A stretch of 64,000 nucleotides of DNA, from contig NZ_JAMJFX010000006.1 in NCBI RefSeq assembly GCF_023544865.1, positions 92,023 to 156,022 on the forward strand, read 5' to 3'. Shown in pieces: positions 1 to 8,394 of this stretch (positions are counted from its first letter, which is position 1; each line of letters opens with the position of its first letter). The stretch comes from Phaeovulum molybdatiresistens. Lineage in GTDB: Bacteria; Pseudomonadota; Alphaproteobacteria; Rhodobacterales; Rhodobacteraceae. Position numbers and translations under genes: made by a program. The notes under the pieces were generated by a model that was not told where the DNA came from, made no database searches, and saw only the letters and a program-made list of their open reading frames with translations.

Positions 1-154
1 CGGTCTGGGCGCCCATATCGGTGCAGATCACCATTTCAACCATCTGCGCCCGCGCCGCCCCCGCGCCTTCGGCCATGCCACGGCTGAACCCGCCCAAGGC
101 AAGGGCCAGGACCAGCAGCACGGTCAGCAAAAGGGGGCAACGCAACGGTTTCAT
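1..154 (-). CDS. Small secreted protein, 5' part only (DUF2946-like?)
   Basis: A reading frame starts with ATG at 154 on the minus strand and runs off the left edge (51 residues visible). It begins with a textbook Sec signal peptide: a short basic N-terminus (MKPLRC), a Leu/Val/Ala-rich core and an Ala-Arg-Ala region. After this comes a short MVEMVICTDMGAQT stretch. A secreted start followed by MVIC plus Asp/Gly resembles small periplasmic DUF2946-type proteins of Rhodobacteraceae, which are often linked to metal handling. The family assignment is from memory and weak, but the signal peptide and frame are clear. It is divergent from the Crp/Fnr gene at 331, so both share the region with the FNR box. 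Confidence 0.5.
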   Translation of the reverse strand, partial: MKPLRCPLLLTVLLVLALALGGFSRGMAEGAGAARAQMVEMVICTDMGAQT

Positions 155-272
155 GCCCGCAGCCATGCCGCAGGCGCCGGCGCGCCTCCTTGACTTTAGG
201 CAAGTGGGCCCGCCGAAACCGCGGTTTGACCACCATTCAGCCCCCCGCGTCAGACCGCCGCGGAAGACCAGA

Positions 273-286
273 TTGACATTCATCAA
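273..286. promoter_or_regulatory. FNR/NnrR-type binding box
   Basis: TTGAC-ATTC-ATCAA matches the Crp/Fnr-family consensus TTGAT-N4-ATCAA with one mismatch. Its centre lies about 51 bp before the start codon of the Crp/Fnr gene at 331 and about 125 bp before the divergent secreted-protein gene. Autoregulation or cross-regulation by one of the two neighbouring Crp/Fnr proteins is the simplest inference. Confidence 0.6.
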
Positions 287-330
287 TCAGGCACCCAAAA
301 CACCGCAATGTTTCAAGTGAAGGTTGTTCC

Positions 331-1086
331 ATGCGTGCCGAAGATCTGCCCGAAGTCCGCCGCCTGCCGCTGTTTCGCGACATGCTGCATGCAAATTTCG
401 AACAACTCATGCAGGGGTCCTACGCGCAGCTGTTTCCGGCGGGGCTGGAACTGATCCGGCAGGGCGATCCGGCCGATTTCCTGCATATCGTGCTGGAAGG
501 CGCGGTCGAGCTTCATGCCGACTGGGGCGACAACCGCTGCACCATGGCCGTGGTGCAGCCGGTGGGCACCTTCATCCTGGCCGCCTGCATCAAGGATGCG
601 CCCTATCTGATGTCGGCGCGCACGTTGGAACGGTCGCGCGTGTTGCTGGTGCCGGCCTCGGATCTGCGCGCGATCTTCCGGCGCGATCCGGAATTCGCGG
701 TCTCGACCATCAACGAACTGGCGGGGGCCTATCGCGCGGTGGTGCGCCATGCCAAGGGCCTGAAGCTGCGCAACTCGCGCGAGCGGGTGGCCGCTTATCT
801 GCTGAAACAGTCGCGCATGGCGGAAAATGCCGACAGCTTCATCCTTGGCGTCGAAAAGCGGCTGATCGCGTCTTACCTGGGGATGACGCCGGAAAACCTG
901 TCGCGCACCCTGCGCGGGCTGGAAGGCAACGGCGTCACGCTGCGTGGCCAGCAGGTCACCATCACCGACCGCGCCGCGCTGGCCGCCGTGGCCCCGCCTG
1001 ATCGCCTTATCGACGGGCCCGATCCGGGCGGTGCAACCGCGGGCGTCAGCCTGCCGCCGCCCACGCGGGTTAATCCGGCGCCCTAG
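331..1086 (+). CDS. Crp/Fnr-family transcriptional regulator
   Basis: 251 residues. Residues about 15-125 form a cyclic-nucleotide-binding-type beta barrel (LELIRQGDPADFLHIVLEGAVEL is typical of the family). A long dimerisation helix follows, then a C-terminal winged helix with the recognition segment LGMTPENLSRTLRGLEGNGV near residues 185-205. It has no N-terminal cysteine cluster, so it is not a classical iron-sulfur FNR. The type resembles the Dnr/NnrR/NarR group that senses NO or nitrogen oxides, possibly through haem, but this cannot be settled by eye. The C-terminal 25 residues are Pro/Gly-rich and look non-conserved. An AAGG ribosome site precedes ATG 331. It is convergent with a second Crp/Fnr gene ending at 1115. 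Confidence 0.85.
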   Translation: MRAEDLPEVRRLPLFRDMLHANFEQLMQGSYAQLFPAGLELIRQGDPADFLHIVLEGAVELHADWGDNRCTMAVVQPVGTFILAACIKDAPYLMSARTLERSRVLLVPASDLRAIFRRDPEFAVSTINELAGAYRAVVRHAKGLKLRNSRERVAAYLLKQSRMAENADSFILGVEKRLIASYLGMTPENLSRTLRGLEGNGVTLRGQQVTITDRAALAAVAPPDRLIDGPDPGGATAGVSLPPPTRVNPAP

Positions 1087-1114
1087 GCGCCCCGGCCCGG
1101 CATCACGCGACCGA

Positions 1115-1810
1115 TCACGCCCAGGACAGCGCCGGGTCTTCCTCGGCGAAATCGCGCAGCCGCGCGACATCATCAATGCGCACCGCCGATTGCGCCATCG
1201 AGACGCCATGCCGGCGCAGGCGGCCAAAAGCCCGGCTGAGGCTTTCGGGCTTCAACCCAAGGCCCCCGGCAATCACCTGCTTCTCATAAGGTAATTGGAC
1301 CACCGTCTCTCCGCGCATGGATTGACTGAGATCAATCAGAAACAACGCCAGGCGCTGCGCCCCGTTGCGCACCTTCAGCCGCTCCAGATCATCGGCCAGC
1401 GCATCGGCATTATCCGCCGCCACCGCCAGCAACGCGAAGGCCAGGCACGGTTCGGTTGCCGCCAAGGCCCGCATCGCCCCGGCGTCCAGCGACAGGACGC
1501 GGACATCGGTCACCGCCTGCGCCGACAGGCTGTGGCCCGCCCCGCGCACCGCCGCCATTTCATCCAGGCTGCGCAAACGTGGCGCCAAACGGATGATCGC
1601 CTCATTTCCACAGGGCGCCACGCGATACAGCTTGACCCAGCCCCCAAGGACAAAGCGCAGCGCATTCGCCCTTTCGCCCTGCAGGAAAATGGTGGCGCCG
1701 CGGTCGTGGTTGCGCAGCTGCGCCGTGCGCGCAAGGCGCGCGATACAGGCGTCAGGCAACTTGGCAAAGGCTGGCACATCGCGCAGCGCGGCAAAGGTCT
1801 GTTCCGTCAT
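1115..1810 (-). CDS. Crp/Fnr-family transcriptional regulator (second)
   Basis: 231 residues from MTEQTFAALRDVPAF. An upstream in-frame ATG at 1879 would add 23 residues without family character and overlap the promoter boxes, so 1810 is preferred. The protein has a cNMP-binding-like barrel (RGATIFLQGERANALRFVLG), a dimerisation helix and an HTH with GLGLKPESLSRAFGRLRRHGV near residues 180-200. There is no FNR-type cysteine set in the N-terminus, so it probably belongs to the Dnr-like NO/redox group. It is convergent with the first Crp/Fnr gene and divergent from the SEL1 gene. FNR-type boxes lie between the divergent starts, suggesting autoregulation and joint control. Confidence 0.85.
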   Translation of the reverse strand: MTEQTFAALRDVPAFAKLPDACIARLARTAQLRNHDRGATIFLQGERANALRFVLGGWVKLYRVAPCGNEAIIRLAPRLRSLDEMAAVRGAGHSLSAQAVTDVRVLSLDAGAMRALAATEPCLAFALLAVAADNADALADDLERLKVRNGAQRLALFLIDLSQSMRGETVVQLPYEKQVIAGGLGLKPESLSRAFGRLRRHGVSMAQSAVRIDDVARLRDFAEEDPALSWA

Positions 1811-1846
1811 GTTGGTCCCCGGCAAGCGAATCTCCCTGACCCTTGA

Positions 1847-1886
1847 TTGACATTTATCATTCATAAGCAACCATGACATAGATCAA
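1847..1886. promoter_or_regulatory. Two FNR-like boxes in divergent promoter region
   Basis: Two near-consensus boxes occur 26 bp apart: TTGAC-ATTT-ATCAT at 1847-1860 and ATGAC-ATAG-ATCAA at 1873-1886. Each differs from TTGAT-N4-ATCAA at two positions. The first is centred about 44 bp upstream of the start codon of the Crp/Fnr gene at 1810. The second faces the SEL1 gene starting at 2034. The spacing suggests one activator controlling both directions; this is inferred from sequence only. Confidence 0.5.
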
Positions 1887-2033
1887 ACGGCGCCGATTTC
1901 AGCGCAGGGGCCAGACCGGCCCCGGACCGCGCCACCCTTGACAGCGTGCGTGGCGGGGTCTTTGCTGTTGGGGAACGACAGATCCGTGCCAGTCGCGCTT
2001 GCGCGGCACGCTTCGCACCAAAGGAATGCGTCC

Positions 2034-3473
2034 ATGACACCCAAGGGAACCTTTCGCGCAACGGGCGTGTGTGCCGCGCTGTTTCTGGGCACCGCGATCG
2101 CCGGGGGCGCCATTACCCCCGCGTTTGCGCAGGATGCCGCGGCGACACAAACCGCGACCCCGGATGCCGCAGCGCTGCGCACGCGGGGCGAGGCGCTGAT
2201 CTATGGCCTTGGCGATGTTGCGCAGGATGTTCCCGCGGGCCTGTCTTTGCTGGATCAGGCCGCAAGCGCGGGCGATATCGCGGCCAAGGCCGCTCTCGGC
2301 AAGATCCTGCTGGATGGCTATTACACCCAGGCCGATAGCGCCAAAGGCACCCGGCTGCTGCAAGAGGCCGCCGCCGACGGAAATGCGGCCGCGCAGCGCA
2401 ACCTGGGCAAGGCGCTTTTGTGGGGCACGGGGCTGGCCGCCGATCCGACGCGCGCACAGACCCTGCTGGATCAGGCCGCCAGCGCCGGCGATGCCGAGGC
2501 GCGGCGCGTGCTGGGCGAGCAGTTGATCGGCGGCTGGGTTCTACCCGCCGATGCCACCGCCGGGCAGGCCCTTCTGGAACAGAGCGCTGCGGCGGGGGAT
2601 ACGCAGGCGCAGGTTACTCTGGGGGCTCTGCTGCTGCATGGCACCGGCCTGCCCAAGGATGAATCCCGCGCGCTGGAGTTGTTCGAACAGGCCGCCGCAG
2701 CGGGCGACGGCGCGGGGCTGGAACGTTTCGGCGCAACGCTGATGTGGCGCCAGCGCGACCCGGCCGCGGCCGAGGCCTATTTGCGCCGCGCCGGTGAACT
2801 GGGCCGCGGCACGGCCTGGGTCACCCTGGCAGAAGGCGCGATGTATGGGTTTCTGGGCGAAGGTTCGCGCCAGAAATTCGACGGCTTCGCCCAGCAGGCC
2901 CGCGCCGCTGGCGAAGGCCGGATCGAGGTGCTGGAGGCGCAGCGCCGCACCTGGGGCATCAGCATGGTCGCCAGCGGCCCCGAAACGCTTGCCGGTCTGG
3001 AACGGGCCGCCGAGGCCGGAAACAAGGACGCGCTGCTTTATCTGATCGGCCTGGTGCGCAATGGCAACCGCTACAACATCCGCAAGGAACCCGACCGCGC
3101 GCTGGCCTATCTTGACCGTTTCGCCAACCTGCTGAGCGCGCCGGAAATCGAACGCCTGCGCTTCAGCATCGACGCGGCCCGGGTCAAGACGATCCCCGCC
3201 TATGAGGTGCTGGCCGCGCGCCTTGCCGCCAAGCCGGACCTGCTGGCGGGCGGCTTTGGCCCGGAACTGGCCTGGGCCAATGATAATTTCGCAATCTACC
3301 TGCTGCAGACGCGCCTTCAGGCCGAGGGGCGTTATAGCGGGCCCATCAACGGGCTGGCGACCCGGGCGACCCTGCGCGCGCTTTATGACGACTGCAAACC
3401 CCTGATGGGCCCGGTGCGCTGCGGCGATGACATCCTGAAACCCGAAGTGCTTGGCCGCCTTCTGAACCGCTGA
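2034..3473 (+). CDS. Secreted SEL1-repeat (TPR-like) protein
   Basis: 479 residues from ATG 2034, which has AAGGAA eight bases upstream; a longer in-frame start at 1938 lacks this and would bury the signal peptide. Residues 1-33 are a signal peptide ending ITPAFAQ-DAA. Residues about 50-300 carry at least five SEL1-type repeats with the pattern A-x-A-L-G-x-x-L-x-x-G-T-G-L-x-x-D-x-x-x-A. The C-terminal region (ARLAAKPDLL, then LLQTRLQAEGRYSGPINGLA) resembles a peptidoglycan-binding_1-type helical domain. A periplasmic scaffold or envelope-assembly role is likely, as for other SEL1 proteins. It is preceded by FNR-like boxes, so expression may respond to oxygen or NO. The substrate or partner is unknown. 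Confidence 0.8.
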   Translation: MTPKGTFRATGVCAALFLGTAIAGGAITPAFAQDAAATQTATPDAAALRTRGEALIYGLGDVAQDVPAGLSLLDQAASAGDIAAKAALGKILLDGYYTQADSAKGTRLLQEAAADGNAAAQRNLGKALLWGTGLAADPTRAQTLLDQAASAGDAEARRVLGEQLIGGWVLPADATAGQALLEQSAAAGDTQAQVTLGALLLHGTGLPKDESRALELFEQAAAAGDGAGLERFGATLMWRQRDPAAAEAYLRRAGELGRGTAWVTLAEGAMYGFLGEGSRQKFDGFAQQARAAGEGRIEVLEAQRRTWGISMVASGPETLAGLERAAEAGNKDALLYLIGLVRNGNRYNIRKEPDRALAYLDRFANLLSAPEIERLRFSIDAARVKTIPAYEVLAARLAAKPDLLAGGFGPELAWANDNFAIYLLQTRLQAEGRYSGPINGLATRATLRALYDDCKPLMGPVRCGDDILKPEVLGRLLNR

Positions 3474-3506
3474 CAGGCGATTCCCGCGCGCCATCGCACC
3501 GCGGCG

Positions 3507-3538
3507 ATCTTCGACGATAGCGCGCAATTGTCGAAGAT
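3507..3538. terminator. Inverted repeat, possible terminator of SEL1 gene
   Basis: ATCTTCGAC and GTCGAAGAT form a perfect 9-bp inverted repeat around a 14-base loop, 33 bp after the SEL1 stop codon, followed by TTCTTGG and then a T-rich stretch near 3555. The long loop and interrupted T tract make it a weak intrinsic terminator. It could instead be an operator for dadA, about 150 bp downstream. Confidence 0.4.
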
Positions 3539-3654
3539 TTCTTGGCTATCTAAATCTTTTTTCGCCGTTTCTTGCGCCAATGGCGCAAACTGCGCCCATC
3601 TTTGCCAGAACCTTTCCCGCCGATCCGCTACACTTTGACGCAGGCCTTGTCGGG

Positions 3655-3678
3655 CCAATCAGGGGGCCAATCAGGGGG
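3655..3678 (+). repeat. Tandem 12-bp repeat duplicating a ribosome site
   Basis: CCAATCAGGGGG occurs twice head to tail directly before dadA (ATG at 3687). Each copy contains an AGGGGG Shine-Dalgarno-like core. The second core is 8-12 bases before the start codon and is a good ribosome site; the first is a spare copy. It looks like a short local duplication. Confidence 0.7.
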
Positions 3679-3686
3679 GATACGAC

Positions 3687-4994
3687 ATGAAGATTGTGGT
3701 GCTTGGGTCCGGTGTGATCGGGGTGACCTCGGCCTGGTATCTGGCCCGCGCCGGGCATGAGGTGACGGTGATCGACCGCCAGCCCGAGGCGGCGCTGGAA
3801 ACCTCATTTGCCAATGCCGGCGAAATCAGCCCCGGCTATTCCGCGCCCTGGGCCGCGCCGGGCATCCCGCTCAAGGCGATCAAGTGGATGTTCATGGAAC
3901 ACGCCCCACTGATCGTGCAGCCGCGCCCCGACCCGCAAAAGATTCGCTGGATGGTGCAGATGCTGGGCAATTGCACCAGCCGCGCCTATGCGGTGAACAA
4001 GGCGCGCATGGTGCGTCTTGCGGAATATTCGCGCGATTGCCTGACCGCGCTGCGCCAAGAAACGGGGCTGCGCTTTGACGAACGCCAGCAGGGCACGCTG
4101 CAACTGTTCCGCACCCAGAAACAGATGGACGGCGCGGCCAAGGATATAGAGGTGCTGCGCCAGGGCGGCGTCCCCTTTGAGGTGTTGGATACCGCCGGCT
4201 GCCTTGCCGCCGAACCGGGGCTGGCCAATGCGCGCGACAAGATCGTGGGCGGGTTGCGCCTGCCCAGGGATGAAACCGGCGATTGCTTCAAGTTCACCCA
4301 AGGTCTGGCCGAAAAGGCCCGCGCGCTTGGCGTGCAGTTCCGCCATGGCGTGACGATCCGGCGGCTGAACCTTTCGGGCGGGCGGATCCTTTCGGTCGGC
4401 ACATCCGAAGGCGAGGTCACGGCCGATGCCTTTGTCGTGGCGATGGGCAGCTATTCGCCCGCGCTGGTCGCGCCCTTGGGGATGAAACTGCCGGTCTATC
4501 CGGTCAAGGGCTATTCGATCACCGTCCCGATCGTGGACAAGGACCGCGCGCCCCTGTCCACGGTGATGGACGAAACCCACAAGATCGCGATCACCCGGCT
4601 GGGCGACCGCATCCGCGTGGGTGGTATGGCCGAAATCGCGGGCTTCGATCTGTCGCTGAAGGACAAGCGCCGCCGCACGCTGGTGCATTCGGTTGAGGAT
4701 CTGTTCGGCGGCGCGGGCGATCAGTCACAGGCGACCTTCTGGACGGGGCTGCGCCCGATGACGCCCGATGGTACCCCGGTGGTGGGCGCGACGCCGGTGC
4801 CGAACCTGTTCCTGAATACCGGGCATGGCACATTGGGCTGGACGATGGCGGCAGGATCCGGCCGGGTGCTGGCCGATATCGTGTCGGGCCGCGCGACCGA
4901 GATTGAAAGCGCCGATCTGGGCTATGGCCGCTATCAGACGCGCCGGGGCCGCCGCGCACAGGGCATCGGCCGCCTGCAACCCAGCGCGGGCTGA
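3687..4994 (+). CDS. dadA: D-amino-acid dehydrogenase, small subunit type
   Basis: 435 residues, the usual length for DadA. The N-terminus has the FAD-binding dinucleotide fold ([20 protein letters not shown], with acidic D at the end of beta-2: [20 protein letters not shown]). The family signature [19 protein letters not shown] follows at residues 37-55. The C-terminus has the second FAD contact ([19 protein letters not shown] near 375-395). The enzyme oxidises D-amino acids, classically D-alanine, to 2-oxo acids, passing electrons to the quinone pool; it is a peripheral inner-membrane flavoprotein. It stands alone between the SEL1 gene and the EPS locus, with no alanine racemase (dadX) next to it. 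The start is fixed by AGGGGG eight or more bases upstream. Confidence 0.92.
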   Translation: MKIVVLGSGVIGVTSAWYLARAGHEVTVIDRQPEAALETSFANAGEISPGYSAPWAAPGIPLKAIKWMFMEHAPLIVQPRPDPQKIRWMVQMLGNCTSRAYAVNKARMVRLAEYSRDCLTALRQETGLRFDERQQGTLQLFRTQKQMDGAAKDIEVLRQGGVPFEVLDTAGCLAAEPGLANARDKIVGGLRLPRDETGDCFKFTQGLAEKARALGVQFRHGVTIRRLNLSGGRILSVGTSEGEVTADAFVVAMGSYSPALVAPLGMKLPVYPVKGYSITVPIVDKDRAPLSTVMDETHKIAITRLGDRIRVGGMAEIAGFDLSLKDKRRRTLVHSVEDLFGGAGDQSQATFWTGLRPMTPDGTPVVGATPVPNLFLNTGHGTLGWTMAAGSGRVLADIVSGRATEIESADLGYGRYQTRRGRRAQGIGRLQPSAG

Positions 4995-5160
4995 CGGCCC
5001 GGGCGGCAAGGGCAGCCCGCAAACAGGCCCGGCGCGCAAGGATTTCATTGACTCGCGCCCCGGCCCCGCAAACACTTCCCCTATGGCGGCCCCTGGGCCG
5101 CACCCACCACGCAAGGGCGCCCGCGCGGCCCGCCGATGCGTCACGGGAAGGGAACGCGCC

Positions 5161-5223
5161 ATGACGGTGGCAAGGGACATCGCCGGATCATCGACCCGCG
5201 CGCGCGCATCCGGCGATGGCTGA
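5161..5223 (+). CDS. 20-residue leader ORF overlapping the next start
   Basis: ATG 5161 is preceded by a strong GGGAAGGGA ribosome site at 5145-5153 and encodes only 20 residues (MTVARDIAGSSTRARASGDG) before TGA at 5221. The stop overlaps the start of the GINT1-like gene (ATG 5216), which has no good ribosome site of its own. This is the arrangement of translational coupling: ribosomes finishing the short frame could restart at 5216. The peptide has no recognisable family and no regulatory codon run. It may simply serve as the entry site for the operon. Confidence 0.4.
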   Translation: MTVARDIAGSSTRARASGDG

Positions 5224-6772
5224 CGCTGCCACCCCGCTACGGATTGCGCTGGTAACGGGGCCGGGCTGGCTGCCGCAGGGCTGGCAGGCGCTGGTCATTG
5301 ACCGCATCCTGGCCGATCCGCGCCTGATTCTGGCGGGCAGGATCACGGGCCGGGCCAATGCCGCCCCCGTTACCCCCCCGCGCCTTGTTCGCGCCACGAT
5401 GCGCGCCGAACGCGCGCTGAGCCGATTCATCACCCCGCACTACCCTGCAGATGCCGCATGGCAATACGTCACATCCCTCGCCGACCTTGGCGGCGACGCG
5501 AGCGCGGGGGCGCGCGCCGATCTGGCGCTGGCGCTGGACCGCTTTCGCCTTGCCCCCGATCAGTTGCCCTTGGCGGGCCTGGGCGAATGGTCGCTGGCGG
5601 CAGGCGGGGTCGAAGGCGCCATCCCCGACTGGCTGCTGCTTGCGCCTGACGCCTGCACCGACGGCGCCATCCCCATTGAAATCCGCGCGCGCCGCGCGGA
5701 CAGGCCGGGTCAGGTGGTTCTGGATCGCGCCGATTTCAACCCCAAGCTGCTGGCCGGGTTGACCGCCGAATTCCTGCGCGAGAAGGCCGCCCTGTTCCTG
5801 CTGCGCGCGCTGGCCCACCAGGCGCAGGCCCCCGCGCCGATGCCCGCACAAACCGCCCCGCCGCTGGCCGCCCCGGCACGGCTGGCACTGGCCAATTACG
5901 CGGCCCGGGTGTCAAAAGGGCTGGCCCGGCGCCTGGACGACCGCCTGCGCGAGGGGCTGCACCGGGGGCGCGCCCACTGGCGGCTGGCGATCGGCACGGG
6001 CGATGCGCTGGCGCTGAATCCGGCGCGCGCGATCGACCTGCCGCGGCAGCAGTTTTCCATGGCCGATCCGTTCCTGTTCGACCACGCGGGCGCCCTGCAT
6101 CTGTTCTACGAGGCGCAGGACCGCGACAATGGCCGCGGCTGGATCGAGGCCGCGCGCCTGGATGGCGACCGCCTTGTGCCGCTTGGCCCGGCGCTGCGGT
6201 GCGACTATCACCTGTCCTTCCCGCAGGTCTTTGCGACGGGCGGCGCGATCTACATGCTGCCCGAAACCCAGGGCAACCGCAGGCTTGAAATCTGGCGCGC
6301 CACCGATTTCCCCCTGCGCTGGACCCTGCATGCCACCGCGTTTCAGGGCCAGTATCTGGCCGATTCCACGCTTTTGCTGCATGCCGGGCAATGGTGGTTG
6401 TTCACCAACCTGTCCGATCATGCCCTGTATCAGGAACATTCCAGCAGCCTGCATCTGTTCGCGGTCGACGGGCCCGATCTGCGCCGGATCGTTCCGCATC
6501 CGCTGAACCCGGTGGTGATGGGCAGCCCGGTCGCGCGCAACGCCGGATCGGTCATCGTGCAGGATGGCCGGCTTATCCGCCCCTCGCAGATCAATGCCCA
6601 CGGCGTCTATGGCTATGGCCTGAACCTGATGGAGATCGAGCGGCTGGACCTTCAGGGCTATCGCGAAAGGCTGGTGCGCCGCTTCACCCCCGCCGACCGC
6701 CCCGGTGCCGGGGGCCTGCACCACCTGTCGGTGGCAGGCGGGCGGCATGTGTTCGACTGGTTCAGCCCATGA
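5216..6772 (+). CDS. GINT1-like (inositolphosphorylceramide glucosaminyltransferase-type) transferase
   Basis: 518 residues. Residues about 8-180 resemble the N-terminal domain that precedes the propeller in bacterial glucosamine inositolphosphorylceramide transferase (GINT1)-like proteins. Residues about 245-518 look like a five-bladed beta-propeller related to GH43-type folds: the motifs SMADPFLFDHAGALHLFYEA, YHLSFPQVFATGGAIYMLPE and ADSTLLLHAGQWWLFT are spaced as repeating blades with D/E residues at blade starts. Bacterial members sit in surface-polysaccharide loci and are thought to transfer a sugar or acyl group. It overlaps the glycoside hydrolase gene by ATGA, so the two are one unit, convergent with the megasynthase. 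The exact reaction is not known; the family call is from remembered motifs. Confidence 0.6.
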   Translation: MADAATPLRIALVTGPGWLPQGWQALVIDRILADPRLILAGRITGRANAAPVTPPRLVRATMRAERALSRFITPHYPADAAWQYVTSLADLGGDASAGARADLALALDRFRLAPDQLPLAGLGEWSLAAGGVEGAIPDWLLLAPDACTDGAIPIEIRARRADRPGQVVLDRADFNPKLLAGLTAEFLREKAALFLLRALAHQAQAPAPMPAQTAPPLAAPARLALANYAARVSKGLARRLDDRLREGLHRGRAHWRLAIGTGDALALNPARAIDLPRQQFSMADPFLFDHAGALHLFYEAQDRDNGRGWIEAARLDGDRLVPLGPALRCDYHLSFPQVFATGGAIYMLPETQGNRRLEIWRATDFPLRWTLHATAFQGQYLADSTLLLHAGQWWLFTNLSDHALYQEHSSSLHLFAVDGPDLRRIVPHPLNPVVMGSPVARNAGSVIVQDGRLIRPSQINAHGVYGYGLNLMEIERLDLQGYRERLVRRFTPADRPGAGGLHHLSVAGGRHVFDWFSP

Positions 6773-8385
6773 AACGGGCAGGTGTGCTGATTGGCCTGTC
6801 GCTTCTGTCTAGCCCCGCCCTTTCGCAGGATGCGCCCTTCCGGCTGGGCGTGCAGACGCATTTCGAACAGGGCTGGTCACCTGCGCTGATCGACCGGGCG
6901 GCGGATCTGGGCGCGCAGATGCTGCGCGACGAAATCGCCTGGGCCGATGCCGAACCCGCGCCCGGCCAATATGATTTCGCCCGCGCGGATGTCTACATGC
7001 AGGCCATCGCGGCGCGCGGCCTTCAGGTGCAGATCGTCACACTGGATGGCCACCCCGCCCATGACGCGGGCCAGACGCCCCACACAGGCGCGGGCCGCGC
7101 CGCCTATGCCGAGTTTCTGGCCGCGATGCTGGCGCGCTATTCCGGCACGATCCATCAGCTGGAACTGGGAAATGAGGTCAATTCACGCGAATTCCTGCAT
7201 GGACCCTTTGCCGCCGCCCCCGCCCGCGCCTTTGCCCGCATGGCGGGCACGCTGGCCGCCCGGCTGGGCCCCGACGACCGCCCGCCCATCGTCTGCACCG
7301 GGGTCAACACGCTGGCGCTTGGCTTTCTGCGTGACACCTTTCGCCACGGCACGCTGGAGCATTGCGATGCGATCTCGGTCCATCCCTACCGCGAACACCC
7401 TGAAACGCTGGATCTGGAACTGGCCCGCCTGCGCGCGCTGATGCGCGAGATGGGTGGCGAGAAGCCGATCATCGTCACCGAATTCGGCAAATGGGTCGAG
7501 GATCCGGGCCAATCGCCCGCCCATATGCTGAAGATGGTGGCGATCATGGGGGCGGCGGGGGTGCAGGATGCCTATTGGTATGCGCTGGTGGATGAACCCT
7601 GGTGGCCGAACATGGGCCTGCTGGCGACCGACGGCCAGGAAAAGCCTGCCGCCGCCGCCTTTCGCCTGCTGCAGGACCGGCTTTTGCCGCAGGGCCGGCC
7701 GCGCGATCGCAGCCCCACCCGAACCGCGCGGATCTATGAATTCGGCACCGAGGGGCGGGCCTTCGTGGTCTGGGGCACGGGCGGGGTGCTGCGGGTCAAC
7801 GGCCCGGCGGAATTTCTGGACGCCGCGGGCCAGCCCGTGCCGCCCCCCGACCGGCTGGGCGATGATCCGGTCGTGGTGCTGGGCGATGGGCTTGACCTGC
7901 GCGTGGACCAGACCCCGGCCGTCGCCGATGCGATTTATCAGTTCGGCACCCCGCCATGGTCCTATTTCGCGCGCCGTCCCGGGCTGGGCCTGACGCCGCT
8001 GGAAATCATCGACGGGCAGTGGGGGTCCTATCGCGGGGCGCCGGACCTTGATCCGCTGCGCATCACCGATGACTGGATCACCACCGCCCGTTTTGCCGAT
8101 GGCCCCTTTCACGCCGTCGAACGCTTTCGCGCCACCGATGCCGGGCGCTATCGCGTGACCGCAAAATGGCAGGCCGCCCCGGGGGCCGAGCCGTCGCGGA
8201 TCGAGATCCGCCACAACGGCGGCCTGGTCGCGCAGGGCCAGACCGGACCGGACCCATTTGCCGTCACAGCGCTGGAGCTGACCCTGGCCCCCGGCGACCG
8301 GCTGGAGTTTGAGGCCGCCCCCGCCGGCCCGAATGGCGACGGCGCCCTGCGCCGCCGGATCAGCATTGTGGGGCCCCTGCCCTGA
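6769..8385 (+). CDS. Secreted clan GH-A glycoside hydrolase (GH5/GH39-like)
   Basis: 538 residues, starting at ATG 6769 inside the previous stop codon. A signal peptide (MKRAGVLIGLSLLSSPALSQ) gives periplasmic or outer location. Residues about 25-300 form a TIM barrel of clan GH-A: the acid/base Glu is in LELGNEVN and the nucleophile Glu in IIVTEFGKW, with SVHPYREHP between. A C-terminal beta-rich region (about 310-538) ending in a carbohydrate-binding-like fold (RFADGPFHAVERFRATDAGR) follows. A role in trimming or length control of the polysaccharide, or in clearing misplaced polymer from the periplasm, is likely by analogy with hydrolases in EPS loci. The substrate is unknown. Confidence 0.75.
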   Translation: MKRAGVLIGLSLLSSPALSQDAPFRLGVQTHFEQGWSPALIDRAADLGAQMLRDEIAWADAEPAPGQYDFARADVYMQAIAARGLQVQIVTLDGHPAHDAGQTPHTGAGRAAYAEFLAAMLARYSGTIHQLELGNEVNSREFLHGPFAAAPARAFARMAGTLAARLGPDDRPPIVCTGVNTLALGFLRDTFRHGTLEHCDAISVHPYREHPETLDLELARLRALMREMGGEKPIIVTEFGKWVEDPGQSPAHMLKMVAIMGAAGVQDAYWYALVDEPWWPNMGLLATDGQEKPAAAAFRLLQDRLLPQGRPRDRSPTRTARIYEFGTEGRAFVVWGTGGVLRVNGPAEFLDAAGQPVPPPDRLGDDPVVVLGDGLDLRVDQTPAVADAIYQFGTPPWSYFARRPGLGLTPLEIIDGQWGSYRGAPDLDPLRITDDWITTARFADGPFHAVERFRATDAGRYRVTAKWQAAPGAEPSRIEIRHNGGLVAQGQTGPDPFAVTALELTLAPGDRLEFEAAPAGPNGDGALRRRISIVGPLP

Positions 8386-8394
8386 CGCGCCCCG

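Noticed and set aside
1322..1335. TTGAC-TGAG-ATCAA, an FNR-like box inside the second Crp/Fnr gene
   Set aside because: It lies deep in coding sequence with no start codon at a sensible distance on either strand; it encodes an ordinary helix segment of the protein. Probably chance, though its flanks resemble the box at 273.
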